From Bacillota bacterium (GTDB lineage: Bacteria; Bacillota; Sulfobacillia; Sulfobacillales; Sulfobacillaceae): DNA of 64,000 nucleotides. The notes beneath the pieces were generated by a model that did not search any database, had not been told where the DNA came from, and saw only the letters and a list, made by a program, of their open reading frames with translations. The stretch lies in contig JAIMBD010000004.1 in the NCBI GenBank assembly GCA_023511625.1, positions 62,001 to 126,000 on the forward strand, read 5' to 3'. How positions within the stretch are numbered: the stretch's first letter is position 1; each line of letters begins with the position of its first letter. The position numbers and the translations under genes are program-made. Below, piece after piece: positions 46,037 to 54,449 of the stretch.

Positions 46037-47335
46037 CTACTCCACTACGGTGGAAGCCAGATATTCGCGGGCTTTGGAGATCAAAAGATTGTTCCTCAGT
46101 TCTTCGAACTCACCGCGCTGGCGGAACAGCTGCACCACTACGGAGAGAGGCTGCTTGAAGGATTCGGCCACGGGCTTGAGGCTTTGCACCACCTCTTCGT
46201 CGTCCACCGCGAGGCCCCGCTGCCGCGCCACTGCCTCCAGGATCAGCTGGTTTTTGACGCGTTCTTCCGCTCCGGGAAGCAAGTCGTTTTCGAATGCCTC
46301 CGCACTCTGCTGGCGACTTTTGAGGTAGTCCTCAAAATTCACCCCCACGCGGGCCAAGTTGTCGGCCACCTCGTGGACCATCCGATGGGCCGTCGCCCGC
46401 ACCATGCTGGGAGGCAGCTCTACCTCCAATTGCTCCCTCAGTTTACCCAAAATCTCTGCCAACCGGCTTTCCTTGGCTTCCCGCTCCCGTCGCTCGCTTA
46501 ACCTATTCGCGACCTGTTGGCGTAATTCCTCTATCGAGTCGAACCCCAAGGTCTTGGCCAACTCGTCGTCGGGCGGGATCTCCGGGCGCTTGTTCTCTAG
46601 CACCACCACCTCGAACCGCGCCGACTTCCCCGCCAACGCGGCGTCGGGATGGTCTTGGGGGTAGGTTAACCGCAGGACGGCAGGCTCTCCTACCTTGAGG
46701 CCGATCAGTTGAGTCTCAAGGCCTTCGACCAAGATGCCGCTGCCGACCTCTAACGATAGGCTGTCCTCCTCCGCGAACGGCTCCGATTCTGGCTCGCCCT
46801 GTTCGTTTTCCAAAAACCCTTTCAGGCGCAACTGGACCCGATTGCCCATGGCCACCGGCTCCTCATCCGCCGGCACCAGCTGGGCCACACTTTTGGCCAG
46901 GTTCTGCACCTCGCGGTCGATGTCTTCGGGGCTCACCTCCGGAACCACCAGCGGCAGGCGCAACACCTCCTCGAGAGCCGGGACTTCCACTTCAGGTTTC
47001 GCCTCAACCTCGATGCTAAACTGGAAGGGCTTGGCGTCCTCGAGGCTGATGATCTCGATGCGCGGCTGGGACACCGGTTCTACGCCAACTTCTTGCAGGG
47101 CCGGGCGATACCGGTCCTCCACCAACGACTCCGCTGCTTCTTGAAGGATGACCGAACGGCCCACAAACCGCTCGAAGATCGGGCGCGGAGCCTTGCCGGG
47201 GCGAAATCCCGGGATGTTGTACCGGCGCACCACCTTCCGGAAGGCCTTGTCCATAGCCTGTTCCAGCTCTGCCGGCTCAATGGTGACCGATACCTTCGCC
47301 ACGGCGTTGGGCAGCCGCTCCATGACCACCTGCAT
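46037..47335 (-). CDS. tig: Trigger factor
   Basis: A 432-residue ribosome-bound chaperone and prolyl isomerase. The ribosome-binding signature is [20 protein letters not shown] near residue 43 (GFRxGKxP). The PPIase domain follows at about 150-240 ([15 protein letters not shown], then [21 protein letters not shown]), and the C-terminal arms are helical. The ATG at 47335 follows GAGGAGG. It is first of a tig-clpP-clpX unit with its own promoter. Confidence 0.95.
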   Translation of the reverse strand: MQVVMERLPNAVAKVSVTIEPAELEQAMDKAFRKVVRRYNIPGFRPGKAPRPIFERFVGRSVILQEAAESLVEDRYRPALQEVGVEPVSQPRIEIISLEDAKPFQFSIEVEAKPEVEVPALEEVLRLPLVVPEVSPEDIDREVQNLAKSVAQLVPADEEPVAMGNRVQLRLKGFLENEQGEPESEPFAEEDSLSLEVGSGILVEGLETQLIGLKVGEPAVLRLTYPQDHPDAALAGKSARFEVVVLENKRPEIPPDDELAKTLGFDSIEELRQQVANRLSERREREAKESRLAEILGKLREQLEVELPPSMVRATAHRMVHEVADNLARVGVNFEDYLKSRQQSAEAFENDLLPGAEERVKNQLILEAVARQRGLAVDDEEVVQSLKPVAESFKQPLSVVVQLFRQRGEFEELRNNLLISKAREYLASTVVE

Positions 47336-47372
47336 CGTTGCCAGATCCTCCTCAACCGTTCCAAATCGCCCT

Positions 47373-47402
47373 ATTATAGCACGAGGCTTTGAGGATTGTC
47401 CC
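47373..47402 (-). promoter_or_regulatory. Candidate promoter of tig-clpP-clpX
   Basis: Perfect -10 TATAAT (47378-47373) and -35 GGGACA (47402-47397) with an 18-bp spacer. The -35 keeps only the GACA part of the consensus. Transcription would start about 30 nt upstream of tig. Confidence 0.6.
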
Positions 47403-47452
47403 CGACCCCAAATATAAAGAGGGCAGGGAGGCCTGCCCGTCGATGCGAAACC

Positions 47453-47527
47453 TGGAGCGGAAGACGGGATTTGAACCCGCGACCCCCGCCTTGGCAAGGC
47501 GATGCTCTACCCCTGAGCTACTTCCGC
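47453..47527 (-). tRNA. tRNA-Gly (GCC)
   Basis: Cloverleaf on the minus strand, 5' GCGGAAG, with anticodon loop TTGCCAA (anticodon GCC), T-loop TTCAAAT and 3' CTTCCGC followed by T and an encoded CCA. The 75 nt length includes CCA. Confidence 0.95.
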
Positions 47528-47537
47528 AAAAGCTGTC

Positions 47538-47621
47538 TGGTGCGAGGGAAGGGACTTGAACCCTTACGCCTTTCGGCACGAGATCCTAAGTCTCGCATGT
47601 CTGCCATTCCATCACCCTCGC
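47538..47621 (-). tRNA. tRNA-Leu (TAG)
   Basis: Class II tRNA on the minus strand, 5' GCGAGGG, anticodon loop CTTAGGA (anticodon TAG), long variable arm TGCCGAAAGGCG, 3' CCCTCGC-A-CCA with CCA encoded. Length 84 nt. Confidence 0.95.
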
Positions 47622-47630
47622 GGCCGCTCC

Positions 47631-47706
47631 TGGTGCGCCCGGTAGGATTTGAACCTACGACCTCCGGATTCGAAGTCCGTCACTCTATCCCCTGAGCTAC
47701 GGGCGC
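47631..47706 (-). tRNA. tRNA-Arg (TCG)
   Basis: Minus strand, 5' GCGCCCG, anticodon loop CTTCGAA (anticodon TCG), T-arm GTAGG-TTCAAAT-CCTAC, 3' CGGGCGC-A-CCA with CCA encoded. Length 76 nt. Confidence 0.95.
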
Positions 47707-47708
47707 GG

Positions 47709-47732
47709 AAAAACCCTACGCATTCGCGTAGG
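47709..47732 (-). terminator. Terminator between tRNA-His and tRNA-Arg
   Basis: Perfect 7-bp stem CCTACGC / GCGTAGG (47715-47721 with 47726-47732), loop of 4. On the minus strand it is followed by GTTTTT. It lies inside the tRNA cluster and should reduce read-through from tRNA-His. Confidence 0.7.
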
Positions 47733-47740
47733 TCAAAATT

Positions 47741-47818
47741 TGGGGTGAATGAGGGGACTTGAACCCCCGACCCCCAGGGCCACAACCTGGTGCTCTAACC
47801 AACTGAGCTACATCCACC
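47741..47818 (-). tRNA. tRNA-His (GTG)
   Basis: Minus strand, with the extra 5' G(-1) opposite C73 that marks tRNA-His: 5' G-GTGGATG, anticodon loop TTGTGGC (anticodon GTG), 3' CATTCAC-C-CCA with CCA encoded. Length 78 nt. Confidence 0.95.
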
Positions 47819-47872
47819 ACGTCACACCCCGGCGCTACGGCACCGGTCTGCACTCGGTCCGAGGGCGCTTTT

Positions 47873-47901
47873 AGCATAGCACCAGGGTGAGCAAGATGCA
47901 A
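47873..47901 (-). promoter_or_regulatory. Candidate promoter of the tRNA cluster
   Basis: -35 TTGCAT (47901-47896) and -10 TATGCT (47878-47873) with a 17-bp spacer, about 55 bp before tRNA-His. Confidence 0.5.
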
Positions 47902-48413
47902 GAGGCGGAGGGCGATTGCCGGACGCCCGCCCACGCCCAGAGGGCCTGGGGCCGAAAGCCGCCGGCGTGACCCAAAGGCGTTTCCTCGTCTCAGGGTACC
48001 GGTAGACGGGACTCGGTCTCAGGACTGCGGTCGATCACGGAGCACCCCGCAGCTCCCTGTCTCCGAAGGGCAGCCCGCACTCGGGCAAGGCCGCGGAAGG
48101 GGTCTTAACGAGCCCCCGCCGCGTCAGCACCCGGCACAGGCGAAAGAGCATTCCGGCTGCGGTCTAGGGCAAGAGCTCCCCGGTCCCTCGCACTGGGCTT
48201 CGCTGGTCCACGGGGAAGGCCCGTAAGCGAGTATAAGGGGGATACGGCGGCCGATATCCTCCTCGGGACTGTGCTCACTCCCGCTCCCATGCTACCTTGA
48301 TGCCGATCCTCCTAACCACGCCGAGCCACCAAAAGCCAGCGAATCTCCCTAGGGAAAGACGTCCGCCGCCCCACGATCCCATGCTAGAGCCCCCGAGAGG
48401 AAAGGAAGCGCCT
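47902..48413. other. Noncoding stretch without recognised features
   Basis: About 510 bp between the tRNA promoter and the next gene. I checked for RNase P RNA, tmRNA and SRP RNA hallmarks and saw none. Short frames here have no supported start or family. Confidence 0.4.
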
Positions 48414-49064
48414 ATGGCCGGTTTGAACGACCCTAAGCGATGGCCGAGATGGCTCGGCGCAGCCGTTCCTACCCTCGCCTTGGTCCTTGCGGCGCTTGGG
48501 GTCACCCACAGCGCCATCCAAGCCCAAGACCCCCATGCGCCGCTTCGAGTGCCCGGGATGGTCGTAGCGGTCACTCCCGAAGCCGGTACCGACCGCGTCT
48601 ATGCGGTGACCGTCGCCCTGGAAGCCCTCCCCTGGGCTCGCCACCCATCATCCGGCCTGGCCTTCTCGCCCCGGCTCACGTTCTGGATCAGGCCGCGCGG
48701 CCGAAACCGTCTCGGCCCCGCGGTAACCGCGACGTTGCAGCCTTTCCCGGCGCCGACCATCGTCAGCCCACCATTCGGAGGACCCTCGCCGGCACTGATC
48801 CAATACCGGATAAAACTGGCCAAGCCCCTGCCGCCGGGCGCCGAACTGTTCAACCCTTCCCTCTCCCCGGCCCGGATTGACCCTCCCGCGCAGCTCCCCC
48901 CCGCCGGTCTGCGGGTGTCCTCTCCCGCCCCGATCGCGACGGTACCGGCCGGACAGCTACCAGAGGTGGCATGGGCCGGCGCCTTACCGCCGCTGGGATT
49001 GCTGGGCGCCGTGCTCGGTTGGCGACTCGGACGGACGACACCTCGGGTTCGCCGCCCACGTTAG
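48414..49064 (+). CDS. Exported membrane-anchored hypothetical protein
   Basis: A 216-residue protein of unknown family. It has an N-terminal signal or anchor (WLGAAVPTLALVLAALGVTHSAIQA, about residues 14-38), an extracytoplasmic beta-rich and Pro-rich domain (VPGMVVAVTPEAGTDRVYAV through PSLSPARIDPPAQLPP), and a C-terminal hydrophobic helix (LPPLGLLGAVLGWRLG) followed by a basic tail RTTPRVRRPR. This sortase-free type I topology resembles small surface proteins. AAAGGAAG lies 8 nt before the ATG at 48414. No neighbouring gene gives a clue. Confidence 0.6.
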   Translation: MAGLNDPKRWPRWLGAAVPTLALVLAALGVTHSAIQAQDPHAPLRVPGMVVAVTPEAGTDRVYAVTVALEALPWARHPSSGLAFSPRLTFWIRPRGRNRLGPAVTATLQPFPAPTIVSPPFGGPSPALIQYRIKLAKPLPPGAELFNPSLSPARIDPPAQLPPAGLRVSSPAPIATVPAGQLPEVAWAGALPPLGLLGAVLGWRLGRTTPRVRRPR

Positions 49065-49252
49065 GGCCAAGGCCATCCTTCGCCCTCCGTCTGCCCCGAT
49101 CGCCGCCACGCCACCGCTACGCGTCGCAAGGCGGGCCACATCCGCGCATCCGAAGGAAGGGCGACGCTTGCCGACGGCCACCCAGCCTGGACCGACGGGC
49201 ACCGGAGCGGTGTGGAGCCGCCGCCCTGGCATTGACGCATGCCGCGTTTTTC

Positions 49253-49808
49253 CTAACCGATGCCGCGGGCTTCCGGAATCGCGTCCACCACCCCGTCCCA
49301 CAAGGCGATCCGCGCTTCCAAGGCGCGCTCGGCAGTCGCCTGAGCTTCGGCCGCGCGCAGGATCTCCCCCGATGAGCGCCTGCAACAGTTCAGCCGCCAA
49401 AGGACCGTGCTCGCTGGCGTCCACTGCCATGTGGCGTCGGAGATAACAGCGGAAGGGTTGAACCGGGGCCGAAGGGCCCAGGTACTCCCGGAGGTCGCGA
49501 AACCTATCGGGAATGATCGCTTCCCGGCCATACAAAAACGCCGCCACCGACCAAGGTGGCGCTGCCAGGGCAATAGCCCGCAAGGTGCGCACGAACGGCG
49601 CCGCAGCCTTGGGCAGCACCACGGGGGACAGCGCCTCCTCCACCGAGGCCCTGCGTTCCAACTCGTTTAGCCAAGCCTGGGTCGCCGCACAATCGGCCCC
49701 GCATTCCTCCATGGCGGTAAGGTCGAGGCCGAAGTGGCTCCAATACCCTCCCTGACCATCGGAGGTCAGACTCTTCTCCCAGCCAAATCTCTCCCAGCCA
49801 AATCTCAT
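49253..49808 (-). pseudogene. DUF3050-like protein, frameshifted near its C-terminus
   Basis: Residues GYWSHFGLDLTAMEECGADC, PFVRTLRAIALAAPPWSVAAF, LYGREAIIPDRFRDL and CYLRRHMAVDASEHGPLAAELLQAL fit the DUF3050 (haem-oxygenase-like helical) family. The frame from 49808 then runs into unrelated sequence. The expected C-terminus (ILRAAEAQATAERALEARIALW, ending at 49253) is in a different frame. Removing one base from the C-run at 49366-49370 (GGGGG on the coding strand) joins them. The N-terminus carries a 15-bp tandem repeat (two copies of RFGWE). It may be a true frameshift or a sequencing error in the homopolymer. Confidence 0.6.
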
Positions 49809-50149
49809 TGATCAGCCTCGCGAACCGAGGGTGGCCAGGGGGTTCTTTGCAGCGAGGGCAAACGCCCCATCGTGTAGCTCGGGTGGTGAAGCTACCTCAA
49901 TGTGCCAACACAGCCGCCGCCACCGGCCCTGGTCTACACCTAAGTGGCCATGCCGGGAGAGACCGCCCGACTTAGGTCCCCAATAAGGAGCGAGAAGGCG
50001 CTAGCGGGCCCCGTGATTGCGCTGCGGGGAGCCGCATCCAGCGAGTTGCCCCGACAGCGAGCGCTCTTACGCTTCTTCAGAGCCATGGAACGCCTTGGTT
50101 ACAGCCCGGCCCGCGACCTCCCGTTCTCTACCCTCTTCTCGAGGACACT
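49809..50149. other. Intergenic stretch, no supported gene
   Basis: A plus-strand frame at 49944-50153 ends in LPRQRALLRFFRAMERLGYS, which looks protein-like, but it has no Shine-Dalgarno and no family match that I can see. A 6-bp hairpin GTAGCT / AGCTAC occurs near 49877. Confidence 0.3.
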
Positions 50150-50716
50150 CTAGGCGGGGCGACCCGCGGAGGTGGGCGCCTGGCTGGGCACGTGCCACGA
50201 ATATCCACTATTGTCAGTGACATAGAGGGTATACTGGCCGTGGCGATCGACGACCAACCACCCCCGGTCCACGGTCGTAAAGCCCAAACCAGCCACTGCT
50301 GTGGCGCTGATCCCCGCCGGCAATCGCCGTGCATGGAAGGAGAAACCCCCGTTCGGGGTCATTAACAGCAAGGGGCGACCGTCCGCATCGTCTGCCACCA
50401 GCCAGGCGACGTAGGTCACCGAGGCCAGGGGCCCCACGACCCGAAAGCCGGTAGGGGTCACGTTATGCCACGTTCGCCCCCCGTCGGTCGTCTGGAGAAC
50501 CGCTCCCCTCGCCGTGACGGCCAGCCCTAGCTGGGCTGTGAGCATCCGTACCGTTGTGCCCGCGCTTACGGGCGCAGCGGGGAGTGGTACGGGGGAACGT
50601 TGGACCGTCGCAGCCAAAGCAGGAGGAGCCCCCCGGGCAGCGGGGCGCGCCGTACACCCCGTAGCCGTCCCCAGGAGACACGCTGCCGCTATGAGCCCCA
50701 TGCCACGCACTCCCAT
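50150..50716 (-). CDS. Lipoprotein with BNR/beta-propeller-like repeats
   Basis: A 188-residue exported protein. The signal peptide MGLIAAACLLGTATGC ends in a lipobox-like TATGC, so lipid attachment is likely. The mature part has two Asp-box-like segments, LQTTDGGRTWHNVTP and VTDNSGYSWHVPS, and MTPNGGFSFHARRL between them, the pattern of BNR/sialidase-like or Ycf48-like repeats. With only about three blades it cannot close a propeller alone. The ATG at 50716 has GGGAGC upstream. Role unknown; it is downstream of another exported propeller-like gene. Confidence 0.6.
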   Translation of the reverse strand: MGVRGMGLIAAACLLGTATGCTARPAARGAPPALAATVQRSPVPLPAAPVSAGTTVRMLTAQLGLAVTARGAVLQTTDGGRTWHNVTPTGFRVVGPLASVTYVAWLVADDADGRPLLLMTPNGGFSFHARRLPAGISATAVAGLGFTTVDRGWLVVDRHGQYTLYVTDNSGYSWHVPSQAPTSAGRPA

Positions 50717-50867
50717 GGCCCTAAGCTCCCTGCATCGCGACAAGGGCGTGGTATGGTACGGCAACCCGCTCTTCATGTGGCACCCTCTTGCGCTTTTTTG
50801 CAGCGCGAGACAACCTTCTGGCTCCGAGCCGGCTACCTGCTGGTGCTGTGCAAGACCACAGCCAGGC

Positions 50868-51925
50868 TTAAACGATACGCCAAGGATTTTGGGTGGCCCT
50901 ACGGAAAGGTGTGGGCAGCTTCTCACACGCGGGGACGGCCACGGCCAGCGTCAGTGCATGGCGCTCGCCCCTAGCGTTGTTGCGGCGGCTCGCCCCGTGA
51001 CAGTGCACCAGGACCGGCCCCGATAGCCCCACCACCAGTCCTGGCACGGGCAAGGCCGGACACCGGTCGGACCCTGAGACGACATAGGGTTGGTCGGGCC
51101 AGGGCTGATGGCGGCTAGGTCCCATCAGGAACGTCGGACCCCAGACCGGCAACCAGCTGACGCTGTACGACCCTTGGGGGATGCGATGCCCGGCCACCGT
51201 CGGGAGCGTCACCGGCCGAAACCGACGGGATGGCAGATCGTAGAATCCCCATTGCCCGTGCCAGGTGCCAAAGACATCCGCGCCTGCGGCGACAGCCCCC
51301 ACGAAGGAATCCGGCAGGGCATCCACGCGACGGCCCGCCCGGTAGAGGCCGGGCCGCGATCCGCCCACGACCACGACCGCCGCCCCATCTGGGAGCACGC
51401 GCGAAGGTTGGCTAGGGAGGCCGCGGCGAGGTAACCCGTGGCCATATTCCACCACACAAGGTTTGTCCAGGCGCCGCCGTGCTGGGCGCTCTGGCCGAGC
51501 AGCACCCAGGGGCTCGTCCCCATGGCCGCCACCCGCCAAGCCTCCCCGAGATTCCCAGGCTCCCGCAGCAGAGGGATCAGCCGGCCCGTCCACGTTCGCC
51601 AAGCCAGCGCAGTCGGGGTATGCACGAGGAGGCCGTTGGCAAAGATCCCTACGGGATATCCGTGAGGCGGTAGCGTCACGGGCCGGGGCAAAGTCGGCTG
51701 TTGCCCCGGGGCTACAGGCTGGACACTCCCCACCACAATGGGCCATGTTCGGTGGGCTGGCATGACACCGATTGCAGTCGCACCCGGAGAATTCTGGCTG
51801 GCTGGAGGGCGACCTGCCGGGCCGCAGCCGTCAAGGCATGCCACCGCCCCCACCGCGGCCATCCACCAGAGGCCTGCGAGCCACAGGCGCTGGGATCGGT
51901 TTTGCCTAAAAAGCTCGGCTCGCAT
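50868..51925 (-). pseudogene. Exported lipoprotein-like gene with a frameshift
   Basis: The first frame starts at 51925 with a signal sequence (LWLAGLWWMAAVGAVACLDGC, lipobox-like LDGC) and continues through GYPVGIFANGLLVHTPTALA and AWRVAAMGTSPWVLLGQSA to about SLANLR. Protein-like sequence then continues in another frame (RVLPDGAAVVVVGGSRPGLY, DVFGTWHGQWGFYDLPSR, SYSVSWLPVWGPTFLMG) to a stop at 50868. The switch lies near 51395-51410. Together they would give about 350 residues with repeated hydrophobic beta strands, like a beta propeller. Either a decayed gene or a one-base error. Confidence 0.5.
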
Positions 51926-52006
51926 TCCGCCATCTGTCTCGCACTTTCCTGGGCTACTCCGGTACCGCGTGTCCCATCCCGCCTGGTCGCCGTCTTCGCT
52001 CTCCCC

Positions 52007-52405
52007 TCACATCTGCATTCGTTGCCGCCGGTGCTGCCCACAATAACCGGTCAGGGCAGGGTCGCACCGCGAACAGAGCGGGGCCCCGCAGGCGGTGCAG
52101 TAAATGACGGCCCAGCGTTGGTGCGCATTGCAGTGCAGGCGGAACGACGGCCGGCGGGGCGACGGGGCATCGGCGACCGGACGCCTGGCGGCCGAGCTTG
52201 TCCGCCGTCGCGCCTCTTGATAGGCCCAGATGACCTCCTTGAGCCGTTCCTCGTGCCAGCGCGCCTCCGGGGAGCCACGGGGAAACTGGTCCGGATGATG
52301 CCGCCGGACCAATCCCAGAAAGGCGCGCCGGATCTCCCCCTCTCCGCTGCCAGGGGGAATCCCCAGGATCCGCCAGGGGTCGCGCGCCGCCGCCATTTGC
52401 TTCAC
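52007..52405 (-). CDS. J-domain protein with C-terminal zinc-binding module
   Basis: A 132-residue protein. Residues 8-70 form a DnaJ domain: DPWRILGIPPGSGEGEIRRA, then HHPDQFP with the HPD tripeptide that stimulates Hsp70 ATPase. The C-terminal 40 residues contain CNAHQRWAVIYCTACGAPLC then CDPALTGYCGQH, a Cys/His pattern like a B-box or short zinc finger. The combination suggests a specialised DnaK partner, perhaps membrane- or substrate-specific. The GTG at 52405 is taken as start; the ATG at 52396 is possible. An extended -10 (TGT-TATACT, 52443-52438) lies upstream. Confidence 0.75.
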   Translation of the reverse strand: MKQMAAARDPWRILGIPPGSGEGEIRRAFLGLVRRHHPDQFPRGSPEARWHEERLKEVIWAYQEARRRTSSAARRPVADAPSPRRPSFRLHCNAHQRWAVIYCTACGAPLCSRCDPALTGYCGQHRRQRMQM

Positions 52406-52658
52406 CCGCCATGCCCGGTTTTCAGCTTCTAGGCTTCAGTATAACAAACCGAGCCACTCGGAATGGCTCAACGGTGGACTGCTACCGCGTCCCAAGATCG
52501 GTCCAACCCCTGGCCTTCGGGAGTAAGCACCAATGCACAATCGGCCTCCCCGGTGGTCAGTGGTAGCACAGCTTGTCGAAGGCCTCGTGGGACAAGGGGC
52601 GCATGAAGAGGTAGTTGGCCTCGGGCACCGATTGGGCGGCGCGGCTTGGGCTGAGAGC

Positions 52659-52874
52659 TTAGCCGACGCGCAATCCCTTCGATACCGACACATTGAGCGG
52701 GATCTCAAACTCCACCCGCCAGTGACTGGGGCGGGACAGCGCAGACTCGAAGAGGTAGGTCCCGGGCATTCGCTCTTTGCCGATCCGGGCTTGGTTCCTG
52801 GTCACCTCCAACATGGCGCCGGCCAGCGACATCCCCGCCGGCACGGTCGCCTCCGCCACCGGATGCACTGGGGG
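52659..52874 (-). pseudogene. Fragment resembling the C-terminus of a YtkA/FixH-like domain
   Basis: About 71 residues read as protein: VPAGMSLAGAMLEVTRNQAR, then MPGTYLFESALSRPSHWRVE and FEIPLNVSV before the stop at 52659. The pattern (two beta strands, G-x-Y, then P-x-x-W-x-v-x-v) recalls YtkA/FixH-type beta sandwiches. No start codon with a ribosome-binding site is visible upstream and the frame becomes unconvincing beyond 52874. I treat it as a remnant. The rest of 52875-53427 shows no supported gene. Confidence 0.3.
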
Positions 52875-53427
52875 CGGCTTTTGGCGATCAGGGGGAAATC
52901 GGGGGTTGCCCCGCGTCCCGCAAGAGGCCGAAAACGCCGATGCCAGGATGTTGGGCCCGTGGCAAGCCTCCCCGGCCGCCAGAGCCCCAGCCGGCCGCCA
53001 CTTTGTTGGTACGGTGCATGGCGCCACCGCCGTCGCGAGCATCGTATTGTGTTCCCGACATCCGCCCGTTGCCAGATGATGACCCAGGTCTTGCGGTTGA
53101 CACCCAGTCGGCTTCCCGCTTCCCCCAGGACCGCCCGCCTGCCGGCTGGTCTTACGTCCCCTCCCCGACCGTTCTCGTTCTCGGGGCCACTCCCGGCGAC
53201 GGCGGCCGCCAAGCTCCCAGCGGCATTCTGGTCCCGGTCCAGGGACGAGCCCGCGTGCGTCGTGCCGGACGTCCGGTGGCCCAGCTCCAGCGAACGAGGG
53301 TCCAGGGCCTTTCGGACCAGTTGTGGAGCGATTCGACCTTGCCGGGATGACTACGCTTCCTTGATGTCTGCTTCCACCGCCATGAACCGACGGCCCCCTT
53401 CTCCGGGGCTTGGCATTCCTTGCGGTT

Positions 53428-54114
53428 TCATCCCCAGAATCGATCGCTCTTGCGGGTGCGCAACAATCCCCACTGGTGGGCATTTCGGGTCGCCTCGTGC
53501 CGAGAGCTGGCTTCGAGCTTGCGAAAAAGATGTTCCAAATGGCGTTTGACGGTGTGCGGAGAGACGAACAGCCGACGGGCGATCTCGTCGTTGCTGAAGT
53601 CGCGGTCCAAAAGCTCCAAGATCTCTCGTTCCCGGCGAGTCAGGCGCACTTTCGGCATCGGCAGTTCATCCGGATAGAACAGAGGCACCTCCAAGACCAT
53701 GCGCTGGGGCAGAAGCACCAGCGGATGGGGAAACGGCGCGGCGCGCTCGACGGTGTCCAATACGCTGAGCAAAAGCTCGCTGGAAACCGGCAGCACCACC
53801 GCCGCGTCCACCTCCCGGCGCAGCACGTCAAGGAGAAGCGACCACGAAGGGTTGGCCACGATGGCCACCAGCGGCCACGAGCGGTCATTACCGAGGGCGT
53901 GGCGAGGAGTAGAAGGCAGGTGCTCGAGGTCTTCTCGGCTATTGGCCAGGCACACCCAGACCAAAGACCCCCGCCCCGGGTATTCCATGGGCGTAGTTGC
54001 CACCACCACCTGACGGCCCATCTCAGTCAACCACTGGGCCAAAAGGCGGCAGGCCCCCATCTGAAGCCCAGTGATTACAAGGCGCGCACTCTCAGCCTCG
54101 ACCCCTTCAATCAT
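53428..54114 (-). CDS. LuxR-family transcriptional regulator with pseudo-receiver domain
   Basis: A 228-residue regulator. The C-terminal 65 residues are a LuxR/NarL helix-turn-helix: LTRREREILELLDRDFSNDE, then IARRLFVSPHTVKRHLEHLF. The N-terminal 150 residues have the alternating strand-helix look of a receiver (ARLVITGLQMGACRLLAQWL, WPLVAIVANPSW, AAVVLPVSSELLLSVLD) but lack the phosphorylated Asp and the acidic pair, so it is probably not controlled by a kinase. GAGGGAGG precedes the ATG at 54114. It is divergent from the TasA-like operon, 335 bp away, and is its likely regulator (inference). Confidence 0.8.
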   Translation of the reverse strand: MIEGVEAESARLVITGLQMGACRLLAQWLTEMGRQVVVATTPMEYPGRGSLVWVCLANSREDLEHLPSTPRHALGNDRSWPLVAIVANPSWSLLLDVLRREVDAAVVLPVSSELLLSVLDTVERAAPFPHPLVLLPQRMVLEVPLFYPDELPMPKVRLTRREREILELLDRDFSNDEIARRLFVSPHTVKRHLEHLFRKLEASSRHEATRNAHQWGLLRTRKSDRFWG

Positions 54115-54236
54115 CGGCGTTCCTCCCTCGCCAGGCCACAACGGAAAACACCCAGGTTCTGTGCCGACCAACAAAATCAGCTTCCGAGCACTACATTCTT
54201 TACCATTCTGACTTTTTCCTGCCAAAACCGATGGAG

Positions 54237-54272
54237 CTGGCAAAATTAGGTCTAGTGACCTAATTTTGCCAG
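54237..54272. promoter_or_regulatory. Perfect 16-bp palindrome between luxR-type gene and TasA-like operon
   Basis: CTGGCAAAATTAGGTC (54237-54252) is followed by TAGT and its exact complement (54257-54272). There is no T-run on either side, and it lies in the divergent intergenic region, 123 bp from the regulator start and 178 bp from the first TasA-like gene. An operator is more likely than a terminator, but both remain possible. Confidence 0.65.
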
Positions 54273-54449
54273 GAGAAAATAGGAAGCACAGTCAATTTCC
54301 ACCACGGTGTCTCCTCCGTAAGGTGGAGATGGGAAGTCGGAGGGGTGGTACGCCGCCCTCAGAGACGGCGAGAGCCGCCCCGAAACGAAGGTATTCCCAG
54401 GAGAAAGGGACCAAGCCTCGTCCCTTTGCCTTCTACAGGGGGAAAGGGT

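Noticed and set aside
47902-48413. Structural RNA gene (RNase P, tmRNA, SRP or 6S)
   Set aside because: GC-rich and hairpin-prone, but none of the conserved core sequences is visible.
53035-53212. Helix-turn-helix gene on the minus strand (LGEAGSRLGVNRKTWVII)
   Set aside because: A short HTH-like string, but the surrounding frame is Arg-rich and unstructured, with no ribosome-binding site.
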